This document shows positions 1 through 5,684 of a stretch of DNA of 5,684 bases, one piece after another. Location: assembly GCA_037384885.1 (NCBI GenBank), contig JARRNO010000174.1, forward strand, positions 1 to 5,684, written 5' to 3'. The stretch's first letter is position 1, and every line of letters starts with the position of its first letter. The position numbers were made by a program, and so were the translations under genes. The DNA comes from JARRNO01 sp037384885 (GTDB lineage Bacteria > Acidobacteriota > UBA4820 > DSQY01). Below the pieces are notes generated by a model. The model was not told the DNA's origin. It saw only the letters and a program-made list of their open reading frames with translations, and made no database searches.

Positions 1-1
1 G

Positions 2-280
2 CCGGCGGCGGAAATGCTGAGCATCCTCCGTCCGGCGTTCGATCGGATCTATCTGGCGGACCTCCCGATGAAACGGTGCATGTCAGGGCAAGAGTGGTCG
101 TCGTTTGAACACCCTCCACATACCGTCCGGCTTCCCGATCCCATGGAGGCGCTCGAGGAGGCGCGCCGGTTCGCGGGCCCCCATGGGAGCGCCGCGGCCG
201 CAGGAAGTCTCTATCTGGTGGGATACCTGCTGGCCCGCCTTCGGCCGTCGGAGGAGAGTCTATACGGAGTTGGACTCTGA
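2..280 (+). CDS. folC: Probable FolC C-terminal end (folylpolyglutamate/dihydrofolate synthase), 5' partial
   Basis: The frame is open from base 2 to a TGA stop at 278-280 and gives the last 92 residues of a protein whose start lies left of the window. FolC enzymes add glutamate to folates (and often first make dihydrofolate from dihydropteroate) in the cytoplasm, using ATP. The visible part looks like the end of the Mur-ligase-type C-terminal domain. It shows a helix and strand of the form 'MLSILRPAFDRIYLADLP', then a helix around 'PMEALEEARRFAGP', then the closing strand-helix 'AAGSLYLVGYLLARL', which matches the family's usual 'V(T/A)GSLYLVGE' ending. All catalytic ATP and Mg sites would be in the missing part, so the call rests on these C-terminal motifs only. 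The gene is convergent with the kinase, 37 bases away. Another Mur-ligase-like protein is the main alternative. Confidence 0.65.
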   Translation, partial: PAAEMLSILRPAFDRIYLADLPMKRCMSGQEWSSFEHPPHTVRLPDPMEALEEARRFAGPHGSAAAAGSLYLVGYLLARLRPSEESLYGVGL

Positions 281-317
281 CGCTCCGGCTTCCCGGCGAG
301 ACAACCAGCCAATCCGG
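281..317. other. Convergent gap between folC end and kinase end
   Basis: These 37 bases lie between two convergent stop codons. I see no stem of useful length followed by a T-run on either strand. The only self-complementary pieces are a 4-base CCGG pair and a short, interrupted CTGAC/GTCAG pair at 277-281 and 317-321. No intrinsic terminator can be supported, so transcripts from the two sides may overlap or stop by another route. Confidence 0.5.
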
Positions 318-656
318 TCAGTCTTCCTTTTCGATGACGAGATGGTCGTGGGGAAACAACTTGGGTTCGACCCGGAACCGGTAGGACTTTCCCGATTCGA
401 CGCTTACGGTTCTTCCTTCTTCAGCGTGGAAGGAAACGATCCGGCGCCGTCCGTCCCTTCGAAAAGGCAGCCTGTAAAGCCCCTTCACCAGGATGCGGAC
501 GTCGTGCCGTCCGGGCGGGACCTTGAATTCTTCGCGCCAGGTCATCCAGGGAACGAGCGCGCGAGTGTTGCGAAAAGGCTTGTCCAGGACCGTCTTGCCG
601 TCGACGCTCGCCACCAGGCGGCCCTCCTTGAGGCTGCTGACCATGGTCAGTCCTAC
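318..656 (-). other. Extracytoplasmic C-terminal domain of the kinase (PEGA-like, family not recognised)
   Basis: This segment encodes residues about 397-508 of the repaired kinase. It contains alternating beta-type stretches: 'VGLTMVSSLKEGRLVASVDG', 'REEFKVPPGRHDVRILVKG', 'GRTVSVESGKSYRFRVEPK'. The pattern 'VDGK...VPPGRHDVRI' resembles PEGA and related small beta-sandwich domains, in which a short strand with Asp-Gly is followed by a turn of the form 'pGxHxVxv'. The conserved-looking 'LVPWMTWREEF' (residues about 430-440) is not part of the PEGA core as I know it. Its position outside the membrane suggests ligand sensing or cell-wall contact, but this is inference. Confidence 0.5.
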
Positions 657-1843
657 CGTAGCGGGAACCGCCCTTGGGGGAGGCGCTTCATGGTGGCGGA
701 TCCGGGATTTTTCTTCTGGCCTGCTTTCGTGTTTTGAGGGGCGGGGCGGTGGTGGCGTCTTCTTCGGGGCGGGAGCGGAGAGGGGCGGCTGTGTCTTATG
801 GGACGCTTCGGAAACCGGAGTAGACCGGGTCTTGGGCCCTGCGGGGGCGGCGGGCATGTTCCCGGGAAGGCTCTGCGGCGTTGCTGCACCCCTTGCGGAA
901 GCGGGCCCGGCGGGCTGTTTTGACAGGTAAAGAAGGACCGCCGTACCTCCGGCGACGGCGGCTGCGGCGAACAGTGTTCCCGCGACGGCCAGAACCCAGA
1001 ACCAGGCTCTTGGCCTGCCCTTATGGATCGTGGCGGCGCGATGAATGCGCCGGCGTCTTTGTACCGGTCCTCGGGCTTCTTGGCGAGAAGCTTGTCGAGG
1101 ATTGGCACAAGTTCGGCTGGGATGGGCGCGTCGGGCGAGGGCGGCTCGGGTGAACCGTGGACGATCTGGTAGCAGACGGCCGAAATGCTTTCACCTCGAA
1201 AGGGTCGCTTGCCGGCCAGCATCTGGTAGAAGACCACCCCCAGGGAAAAAAGATCCGAACGGCAGTCGGGTGGGCCGCCGAGGACCTGCTCGGGACACAT
1301 GTAAAAGGGCGTGCCCAGGATTTCGCCGGTTCTCGTGAGGTCGCTGGCGTTCATGTGCGCCACGCCGAAGTCCGCGATGACCGCACGGCCGCCGGAGGCG
1401 ATCAGGATATTGTCCGGCTTGATGTCTCTGTGTATGATCCCCTGACCATGGGCATATGAGAGACCTTCCGCCACTTGCCTCGCAATGTCCACCGCTTCCT
1501 CGGGGCCGGGGGCCGGACCTTCCTTCAGGCGCTGGGCGAGGCTGGTGCCTTCCAGAAATTCCATGGCGATGAAAGGGACACCATCCTGTTCCCCCATGTC
1601 GTAAATGGTGACGATGTTGGGGTGTCTCAGCGCGCCGGCCGCCTGGGCTTCCCGGAAAAAGCGCTGCTTGAATTCCTCTTTTTCCGCGGGCGGAAGATGT
1701 TCGGAGAGCGTGATGGTCTTGATGGCGAGTTCTCGACCGATCAGGGGGTCGCGGGCGTGATACACCACGCCCATGGCGCCCCGTCCGATTACGGAGAGAA
1801 TGGTATATCGCCCGATGGCTGCAGGGGGGGAGTCCTGTCCCAT
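318..1843 (-). pseudogene. Membrane-anchored Ser/Thr protein kinase, reading frame broken once near 1030-1042
   Basis: Restoring one base gives a 508-residue Hanks-type (PknB-like) kinase. Residues 1-269 (1843 down to about 1037) form a complete catalytic domain. It has the Gly loop GRGAMG at 20-25, AIK with Lys42, an alpha-C Glu65 in FFREA, HRD at 138-140, KPDN at 142-145, DFG at 158-160, GTPFYMCPE at 177-185 and the SDLFSLG helix with Asp197. Every key catalytic residue is present. At about 1030-1042 the frame must change. In the new frame follow a transmembrane helix (about 281-307, AWFWVLAVAG onward), a Pro/Ala/Lys-rich linker (308-396) and a beta-rich C-terminal domain (397-508) ending at TGA 318-320. 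The uncorrected frame instead reads a Pro/Arg-rich tail to 653 and loses the membrane anchor. Expected topology is kinase inside and C-terminal domain in the periplasm. The start is firm: an in-frame TAA lies four codons upstream. I cannot tell a sequencing error from a true mutation. Confidence 0.85.
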
Positions 1844-1870
1844 GCTGGAAGCTTAAGCCAGCAGGGCTGG
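1844..1870 (-). promoter_or_regulatory. Kinase leader without Shine-Dalgarno, with alternating complementary blocks
   Basis: The bases just before the kinase ATG (1843-1841) carry no purine-rich ribosome-binding site; the mRNA reads CUUAAGCUUCCAGC then AUG. On the minus strand three 5-base blocks alternate: CCAGC (1870-1866), GCTGG (1862-1858) and CCAGC (1848-1844, touching the start codon). The middle block can pair with either neighbour, giving a 3-base-loop hairpin or a 9-base-loop hairpin that would cover the start. The blocks are seen directly; any regulatory role is inference and the stems are short. Confidence 0.3.
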
Positions 1871-2047
1871 AAATTTCAAGCAGGTGGACGCCCGCCCTCC
1901 GGGATATTATTTTGTCTTTGACCGGAGTTTGAGCAGGTTGAGTTGGGGGGATCCTTTGCCGGGATGTTACGACCGGCGGTCAATCTGCATCTGAAAAAAC
2001 CAGGTACGGGACACGGTAGGTCCTGTCATTCCTCAAGCCTCAGAACC

Positions 2048-2054
2048 AGGAGGG
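2048..2054 (+). promoter_or_regulatory. Strong ribosome-binding site of the TolC-family gene
   Basis: AGGAGGG ends 7 bases before the ATG at 2062, a near-ideal Shine-Dalgarno and spacing. It fixes this start over the alternatives and contrasts with the divergent kinase, which has none. Confidence 0.85.
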
Positions 2055-2061
2055 AGGTCAT

Positions 2062-3411
2062 ATGCAGCGATACCGATCTATTCATGCCGCCTCGGCGGCG
2101 CTCCTGCTGCTGGTTGCGTCTGCGCCCGCGGTTCTTGCCCAGGGGAAGAACGCGGTCGTCCAGAAGGTCACCCTGCAGCAGGCCGTTTCCAGGGCGCTTT
2201 CCGACAACGCGCTTCTGGGCGCGGCGCGCGCGGACGTCGATGCGAAAAAGGGGCGGCTCAAGGAAGCGAAAAGCTATTTTATTCCAAATTTTACGTTGAC
2301 CGAGAACGCCAGCCGGACGGACAATCCCGTGTACGTCTTCATGGACAAGCTGACCCAGGAACGGTTTTCCATGTCCGATTTTCAAATCGACCGGCTTAAC
2401 AATCCTGCACCCCTCACCAATTACCAGACGCGGGTTGAAATGACGTGGCCTCTCTTCACCGGCGGCAAGCTTAAGGCGGCTTACCGCGCTGGGAAGCTGG
2501 GCGTCCAGGCGGCGCAGAACACGGCCGCCTTTGCGGAAAGCCAGGTCCGGGAGGGAGTGACGAAGGCGTTCTACGGCGCGCTCTTAGCCAACCGGGCCGT
2601 GAGCGTCATGAAGGAGGCCGTGAAAACCGCCAAGGCGCACCGGGATCAGGTGGAGGCCCTTTACAAGCAAGGCCTCGTACTCGATTCCGACCTTCTGCGC
2701 ATCAAGGTTTACGTGTCCGACATGGAGCAGAAGGAAGCAGAGCGGAAAGCGGATCTCGATGCGGCAAGAGCCTATCTCGGCTACGCCATGGGAATGGACA
2801 GCGATGCGGCTCCGGACGGCGCGTTGAAAAATCCCTCCAGCCCGCTTCCGGTCCTTGCCCGGGCGCAAAAGGCAGCCCTCCTAAACCGCGGCGACCTGGA
2901 AGCCATGAGGCTTCAGCACCAGCAGGCGCAGCAGGGGGTCAAGATGGCCCGGGCCGCCTATCTTCCCGATGTGGGCGTCATGGCTGCTTACGAATGGGAC
3001 ACCGAATCCTGGAACCAGATCGGCAACAACTGGATGGTGGGCCTGCAGATCCGTCTCCCGCTTTTCGACGGGGGTCTTCGGGCCGGCAAGCTTCAGACGG
3101 CGCACGCCCAGGAGTTGCAGGTGGCCAAGGGGCTTCTCGATCTCGAACAGAAGATCAGGGTCCAGGTTAAGGAAGCCTGGCTGAAGGCGAGAGCCGCCGA
3201 GCAGCGCGTGGCGGTCACAGAAGACAGCGTGAAGCAGGCAAAAGAAAACCAGCGGATCGTCGCCCTGCGGTACAAGGAAAACTTGGCGACCATCACGGAT
3301 CTCTTGGATGCGGACATGACCCTGACCGCGGCCAAGCTGACCAGGGCAAAGGCCATTCACGATGCGTTGCTGCAGAGGGCCCGTCTCCGGTGGGCCGTTG
3401 GAAGCCGGTAG
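2062..3411 (+). CDS. TolC-family outer membrane efflux channel
   Basis: This 449-residue protein is the outer-membrane duct of a tripartite exporter, at the normal length for the family. Residues 1-26 are a Sec signal peptide: basic YR near the start, hydrophobic AALLLLVASAP, and a signal peptidase I site VLA|QG after Ala26. There is no lipobox, so unlike OprM-type channels it is probably not a lipoprotein. The mature protein shows the family's internal duplication. The beta-strand turns 'WPLFTGGKLKAAYRAG' (129-144) and 'LPLFDGGLRAGKLQTA' (332-347) are equivalent, as are the helix segments at 'GLVLDSDLLRIKV' (204-216) and 'NLATITDLLDADM' (407-419). Long Ala/Gln/Lys-rich helices between them form the periplasmic tunnel. 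It is first in the operon, with 15 bases between its stop and the adaptor start. Family assignment is secure; the substrate is not deducible. Confidence 0.93.
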   Translation: MQRYRSIHAASAALLLLVASAPAVLAQGKNAVVQKVTLQQAVSRALSDNALLGAARADVDAKKGRLKEAKSYFIPNFTLTENASRTDNPVYVFMDKLTQERFSMSDFQIDRLNNPAPLTNYQTRVEMTWPLFTGGKLKAAYRAGKLGVQAAQNTAAFAESQVREGVTKAFYGALLANRAVSVMKEAVKTAKAHRDQVEALYKQGLVLDSDLLRIKVYVSDMEQKEAERKADLDAARAYLGYAMGMDSDAAPDGALKNPSSPLPVLARAQKAALLNRGDLEAMRLQHQQAQQGVKMARAAYLPDVGVMAAYEWDTESWNQIGNNWMVGLQIRLPLFDGGLRAGKLQTAHAQELQVAKGLLDLEQKIRVQVKEAWLKARAAEQRVAVTEDSVKQAKENQRIVALRYKENLATITDLLDADMTLTAAKLTRAKAIHDALLQRARLRWAVGSR

Positions 3412-3415
3412 GAGT

Positions 3416-3421
3416 GGAGAG
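3416..3421 (+). promoter_or_regulatory. Ribosome-binding site of the adaptor gene
   Basis: GGAGAG lies 5 bases before the ATG at 3427, in the 15-base gap after the channel gene's TAG stop. A second GGAG at 3411-3414 overlaps that stop. This supports the first of three nearby in-frame ATGs (codons 1, 8 and 10) as the start. Confidence 0.65.
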
Positions 3422-3426
3422 CGATC

Positions 3427-4512
3427 ATGAAGAATGCATATAAGAAGATGAGGATGAAGGTAGCGTTGGCCGGCGTCGGCGCGGCCGGGTTGATGCTGCT
3501 GGCGGCCTGCGGCGGAAAACAGGGACGGCGGGCGGAAGGGCCGGCCGTTTCGGTGAAGGTGTCTGCCGCTGCAGAGCATCTCCTGCCCGCGAGCGAAGAT
3601 TTTGTAGGCAACATCCAATCCAGGGAGGCAGTCAGGATTTCCACCAAGCTCATGGGGCGCGTCATCGCCGTTCATGTGAGCGAAGGCCAGGCCGTTAAAA
3701 AGGGACAGCTCCTCGTCAGCGTGGACGACAGCGAGGCAAGAAGCGCGTACGAACAGGCCAAGGCGGGGCTCGAAGCTGCGAAGGTGGCCATGAGAAACGC
3801 GGAGCGTGACAACAAACGCTTCGAGGCGCTTTACGAGCAGAAGGCCGTGACGAAGCACCGGCTGGAGCAAGTGCAGATGGGGCTCGCGCAGGCCAAGGCG
3901 CAGAAAACCCAGGCCGCGTCCAACCTGCAGGCGGCGCAGACGCTCCTGTCTTACGGCCAGATCCGGGCTCCGGAAAGCGGTATCATCACCAAGAAGTGGA
4001 TGGATGCCGGCAACATGGCCTATCCCGGAGCGCCCCTGCTCACCCTCCAGAATCCCGCCAAGCTGGAAATCGACGTCCAGGTCCCCGAGAACCTGGCGCA
4101 AAGGCTCGATGTCGGGCAGGGTGCTGACGTATCGGTAGACTCCCTGGACAATACGTTTAAGGGGAAGATCATTGCGGTGGTCCGTACGGCGGATCCCATG
4201 ACACGTACCAGCACGGTGAAACTGTCCCTACCTCATGATCCGGCTCTTCTTCCGGGACAGTTCGCACACGTGCGCTTCAGCGCTCTCGCCACGAAGGGAC
4301 TGGCCGTGGACAAGACGGCCCTGGTGCATCGCGGCCAGATGGATGGTGTGTTTGTCGTGACCGATGGCCTGGCGCGTCTTCGCTACGTCCAGGTGGGCCA
4401 GGAAGCGGGCGGACTCGTCCAGATTCTCTCGGGGCTCGACAAGGGCGAGAAAGTCATCGACCCGGTTCCCGAGGGGCTGGCTGACGGGACGCAGGTGGAG
4501 GTGAAGCCATGA
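3427..4512 (+). CDS. RND-type periplasmic adaptor (membrane fusion protein), lipoprotein
   Basis: This 361-residue adaptor bridges the inner-membrane permease and the outer-membrane channel. The N terminus is a lipoprotein signal: basic KKMRMK, hydrophobic core, and lipobox LAAC with Cys28. The next residue is Gly29, with no Asp to retain it, though the +2 rule is only firm in enterics. Domain order is typical of the AcrA/MexA/HlyD-D23 type. The first lipoyl half is at about 70-101 (GRVIAVHVSEGQAVKKGQLL), and an alpha-helical hairpin at about 102-172 is rich in Ala, Gln, Lys and Glu. The second lipoyl half is at 173-209 (GQIRAPESGIITKKWMDAG), the beta-barrel at about 211-287 (ending in DPALLPGQFAHVRF), and the membrane-proximal domain at about 290-361. 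The gene sits between the channel and permease genes and overlaps the permease start by four bases, so the two are probably translationally coupled. Substrate class cannot be read from it. Confidence 0.93.
   Translation: MKNAYKKMRMKVALAGVGAAGLMLLAACGGKQGRRAEGPAVSVKVSAAAEHLLPASEDFVGNIQSREAVRISTKLMGRVIAVHVSEGQAVKKGQLLVSVDDSEARSAYEQAKAGLEAAKVAMRNAERDNKRFEALYEQKAVTKHRLEQVQMGLAQAKAQKTQAASNLQAAQTLLSYGQIRAPESGIITKKWMDAGNMAYPGAPLLTLQNPAKLEIDVQVPENLAQRLDVGQGADVSVDSLDNTFKGKIIAVVRTADPMTRTSTVKLSLPHDPALLPGQFAHVRFSALATKGLAVDKTALVHRGQMDGVFVVTDGLARLRYVQVGQEAGGLVQILSGLDKGEKVIDPVPEGLADGTQVEVKP
4497..4504 (+). promoter_or_regulatory. Ribosome-binding site of the permease gene, inside the adaptor gene
   Basis: GGAGGTGA is a full Shine-Dalgarno match lying within the last codons of the adaptor, with the permease ATG at 4509. 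The start (4509-4511) and the adaptor stop TGA (4510-4512) share the ATGA overlap. The site lets the permease initiate independently as well as by reinitiation. Confidence 0.8.
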
Positions 4513-5684
4513 TCCGGGTCGGTCCCTCCGGAAAGATCGCCCAGTACTTTCTGAAAAACAAGCTGACGCTGCTGATCGTTATCGCGGCCATTCTTCTCGG
4601 TGTTTTCGCGATCATCATGACTCCCCGCGAAGAAGATCCGCAAATCGAAGTCCCCATGGTGGATATCTTCATCCCCATGCCCGGCGCCACGCCGACGGAG
4701 GTGGAGCAGCGCGCCGTGACGCCCATGGAGAAATTGTTCTGGGAAATTCCCCGGGTGAAGTATGTCTACTCCACTTCGTCCCCGAACATGGGCATGATCA
4801 TCGTCCGGTTCAAGGTCAATACGGATGAAAACAGCGCCATGGTCCATATTTACGACAAGATCATGGGCCACCGGAACGAGCTGCCTCCGGATGCCATGCA
4901 GCCCATCATCAAGCTCCACAGCATCGACGATGTTCCCGTGCTCGCCTTGACCTTGTGGGGAAAGAACTACGACTCCTACACCCTGTCCCGGATCGGCCGC
5001 GAACTCGAGTTGGAACTCAGGCAGGTCCAGGGCGTGTCCAATGTCAAGGTGATCGGCTCCCAGAAACGCGAAATCCGCGTGGTGCTGGATCCCGTCCAGA
5101 TGGCCGCCCACCACGTCAACCCGTTGACCATCGCCCAGTCGCTCCGGGCCTTCAATTCCCGCTTGCCGGCCGGCGACCTGGTCAACAACAACAAGGAAAT
5201 CCGTCTCGAGGTGGGATCCTGGCTGAAGGACAAGCGGGACGTGGCCTCGGTCCTGGTGGGTTTCTACCAGGGCAGCCCGGTTTACCTGGGAGACGTGGCG
5301 CGGATCGTGGATGGCCCGCCTCTGCCCTCCCACTACGTCCTGTTCGGCGTCGGCCCGTCCGCAAAGGAGAAAGGCGTGCCCGCTTCCGCTCACGGGGAGT
5401 ACCCGGCGGTCACGCTTTCGATCGCGAAGCGAAAGGGCGTCAACGCAACTGCGCTGAACGAAACCCTGCTCCACAAGGTCCGGGAACTCAAGGGAGACCT
5501 CCTGCCGTTGGACTTGAACGTGACGGTGACGAGGGACTACGGAAAGACGGCGGAGGAAAAGTCCAACGAGCTGATCAAACACCTCCTCCTGGCCACCTTC
5601 TCCGTCGTACTGCTCATCGCGCTCATGCTGGGCTGGCGCGAATCCATCGTGGTCGGTATCGCCGTTCCCGTGACCCTCTCCGCG
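4509..5684 (+). CDS. RND-family efflux permease, 3' partial (first 392 codons)
   Basis: The frame has no stop before the window ends. It encodes the N-terminal portion, roughly the first third to two-fifths, of an AcrB/MexB-like inner-membrane pump that normally has about 1,000-1,100 residues. A basic N terminus is followed by transmembrane helix 1 (about 18-37). The large periplasmic porter domain (about 40-350) then carries the motifs 'PGATPTEVEQRAVTPMEKLF' (58-77), 'SSPNMGMIIVRFKV' (90-103), 'PVYLGDVARI' (257-266) and 'YPAVTLSIAKRKGVNA' (298-313). Helix 2 (about 356-374) and the start of helix 3 (about 378 onward) close the visible part. The proton-relay Asp residues of helix 4 would lie just beyond the edge. 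The start is supported by GGAGGTGA and the ATGA overlap. The sequence reads as an HAE-type (drug or small-molecule) RND pump rather than a metal CusA-type one, but this sub-class call is tentative. Confidence 0.93.
   Translation, partial: MIRVGPSGKIAQYFLKNKLTLLIVIAAILLGVFAIIMTPREEDPQIEVPMVDIFIPMPGATPTEVEQRAVTPMEKLFWEIPRVKYVYSTSSPNMGMIIVRFKVNTDENSAMVHIYDKIMGHRNELPPDAMQPIIKLHSIDDVPVLALTLWGKNYDSYTLSRIGRELELELRQVQGVSNVKVIGSQKREIRVVLDPVQMAAHHVNPLTIAQSLRAFNSRLPAGDLVNNNKEIRLEVGSWLKDKRDVASVLVGFYQGSPVYLGDVARIVDGPPLPSHYVLFGVGPSAKEKGVPASAHGEYPAVTLSIAKRKGVNATALNETLLHKVRELKGDLLPLDLNVTVTRDYGKTAEEKSNELIKHLLLATFSVVLLIALMLGWRESIVVGIAVPVTLSA

Larger units (their letters stand above)
1844..2061. promoter_or_regulatory. 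Divergent intergenic region between kinase and efflux operon
   Basis: These 218 bases must contain the kinase promoter and very likely the start of the pump operon. An AT-rich island at about 1904-1919 stands out from the GC-rich surroundings. On the minus strand it offers AATAAT (1911-1906), 5 of 6 to a sigma-70 -10 box, but with no good -35 box at 16-18 bases. On the plus strand TTGACC at 1918-1923 looks like a -35 box but has no partner at the right spacing. A TTGAG pair repeats at 1929-1933 and 1938-1942. I see no convincing sigma-54 site, TetR-type palindrome, small ORF or structured RNA here. Confidence 0.4.

Noticed and set aside
105..737. Open frame of 210 codons on the plus strand spanning the folC end and the kinase 3' part
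   Set aside because: It overlaps the FolC-like frame and is antisense to the kinase's periplasmic domain; no domain or ribosome-binding site supports it.
318..857. A separate 179-residue gene downstream of the kinase
   Set aside because: Its frame stays open well upstream of its first ATG and encodes the transmembrane helix and linker expected after the kinase domain, so it is the kinase C terminus rather than an independent gene.
653..1029. Pro/Arg-rich C-terminal tail of the kinase in its uncorrected frame
   Set aside because: It is low complexity and has no membrane helix, while the neighbouring frame gives a transmembrane segment and an ordered domain. I treat the tail as an artefact of the frame break.
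1030..1042. Programmed -1 ribosomal frameshift in the kinase
   Set aside because: The shift direction fits, but there is no slippery heptamer (X XXY YYZ) and no clear downstream stimulatory stem at the join.
1918..1946. Sigma-70 promoter reading toward the pump from TTGACC at 1918
   Set aside because: No -10-like hexamer is found 16-18 bases downstream; the sequence there is G-rich.
2001..2030. Possible operator palindrome around GGGACACGGTAGGTCCTGT
   Set aside because: The half-sites do not match as an inverted repeat beyond about four bases.
2881..4101. Long open frame of 406 codons on the minus strand across the channel and adaptor genes
   Set aside because: It lies antisense to two securely identified genes, has no recognisable domain and is rich in His/Arg/Leu/Gly as expected from reading GC-rich genes backwards.
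4383..5582. Open frame of 399 codons on the minus strand opposite the permease
   Set aside because: The plus strand here encodes a clear RND permease. The antisense product has the Asp/His/Val-rich composition of a shadow frame and no motif.

Overview
This is a GC-rich window, dense with genes, from a Gram-negative bacterium. The outer-membrane TolC-family channel and the lipoprotein-type periplasmic adaptor both require an outer membrane. The GC-rich codon use, a eukaryote-like Ser/Thr kinase with an extracytoplasmic domain, and the style of the TolC and RND proteins would fit a deltaproteobacterium (Desulfobacterota or Syntrophobacterales type). That assignment is inference; no marker gene here settles it.

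Layout from left to right: (1) 2-280 (+) is the C-terminal end of a gene that resembles folC (folylpolyglutamate/dihydrofolate synthase), cut by the left edge. (2) 318-1843 (-) is a membrane-anchored Ser/Thr protein kinase, convergent with folC. As written, its reading frame is broken once, at about 1030-1042. One missing base there separates a complete cytoplasmic kinase domain from a transmembrane helix, a Pro-rich linker and a C-terminal beta-rich extracytoplasmic domain. (3) 1844-2061 is a divergent intergenic region that must hold the kinase promoter and probably the pump promoter. (4) 2062-5684 (+) is a tightly packed tripartite efflux operon: a TolC-family channel, an RND-type periplasmic adaptor lipoprotein, and an RND inner-membrane permease. 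The permease starts by a 4-base ATGA overlap and runs off the right edge after 392 codons.

The three pump genes should build one envelope-spanning exporter: proton-driven permease, adaptor bridge and outer-membrane duct. Substrate cannot be read from the window. No transcriptional regulator of the pump is present. The divergent kinase is the only candidate signalling gene next to it, and any functional link is inference from position. I see no mobile elements, CRISPR arrays, tRNA or rRNA genes. Most of the window is ordinary; the kinase locus (frame break, unusual leader, unassigned sensor domain, Cys in the activation segment) is the part that deserves a second look.
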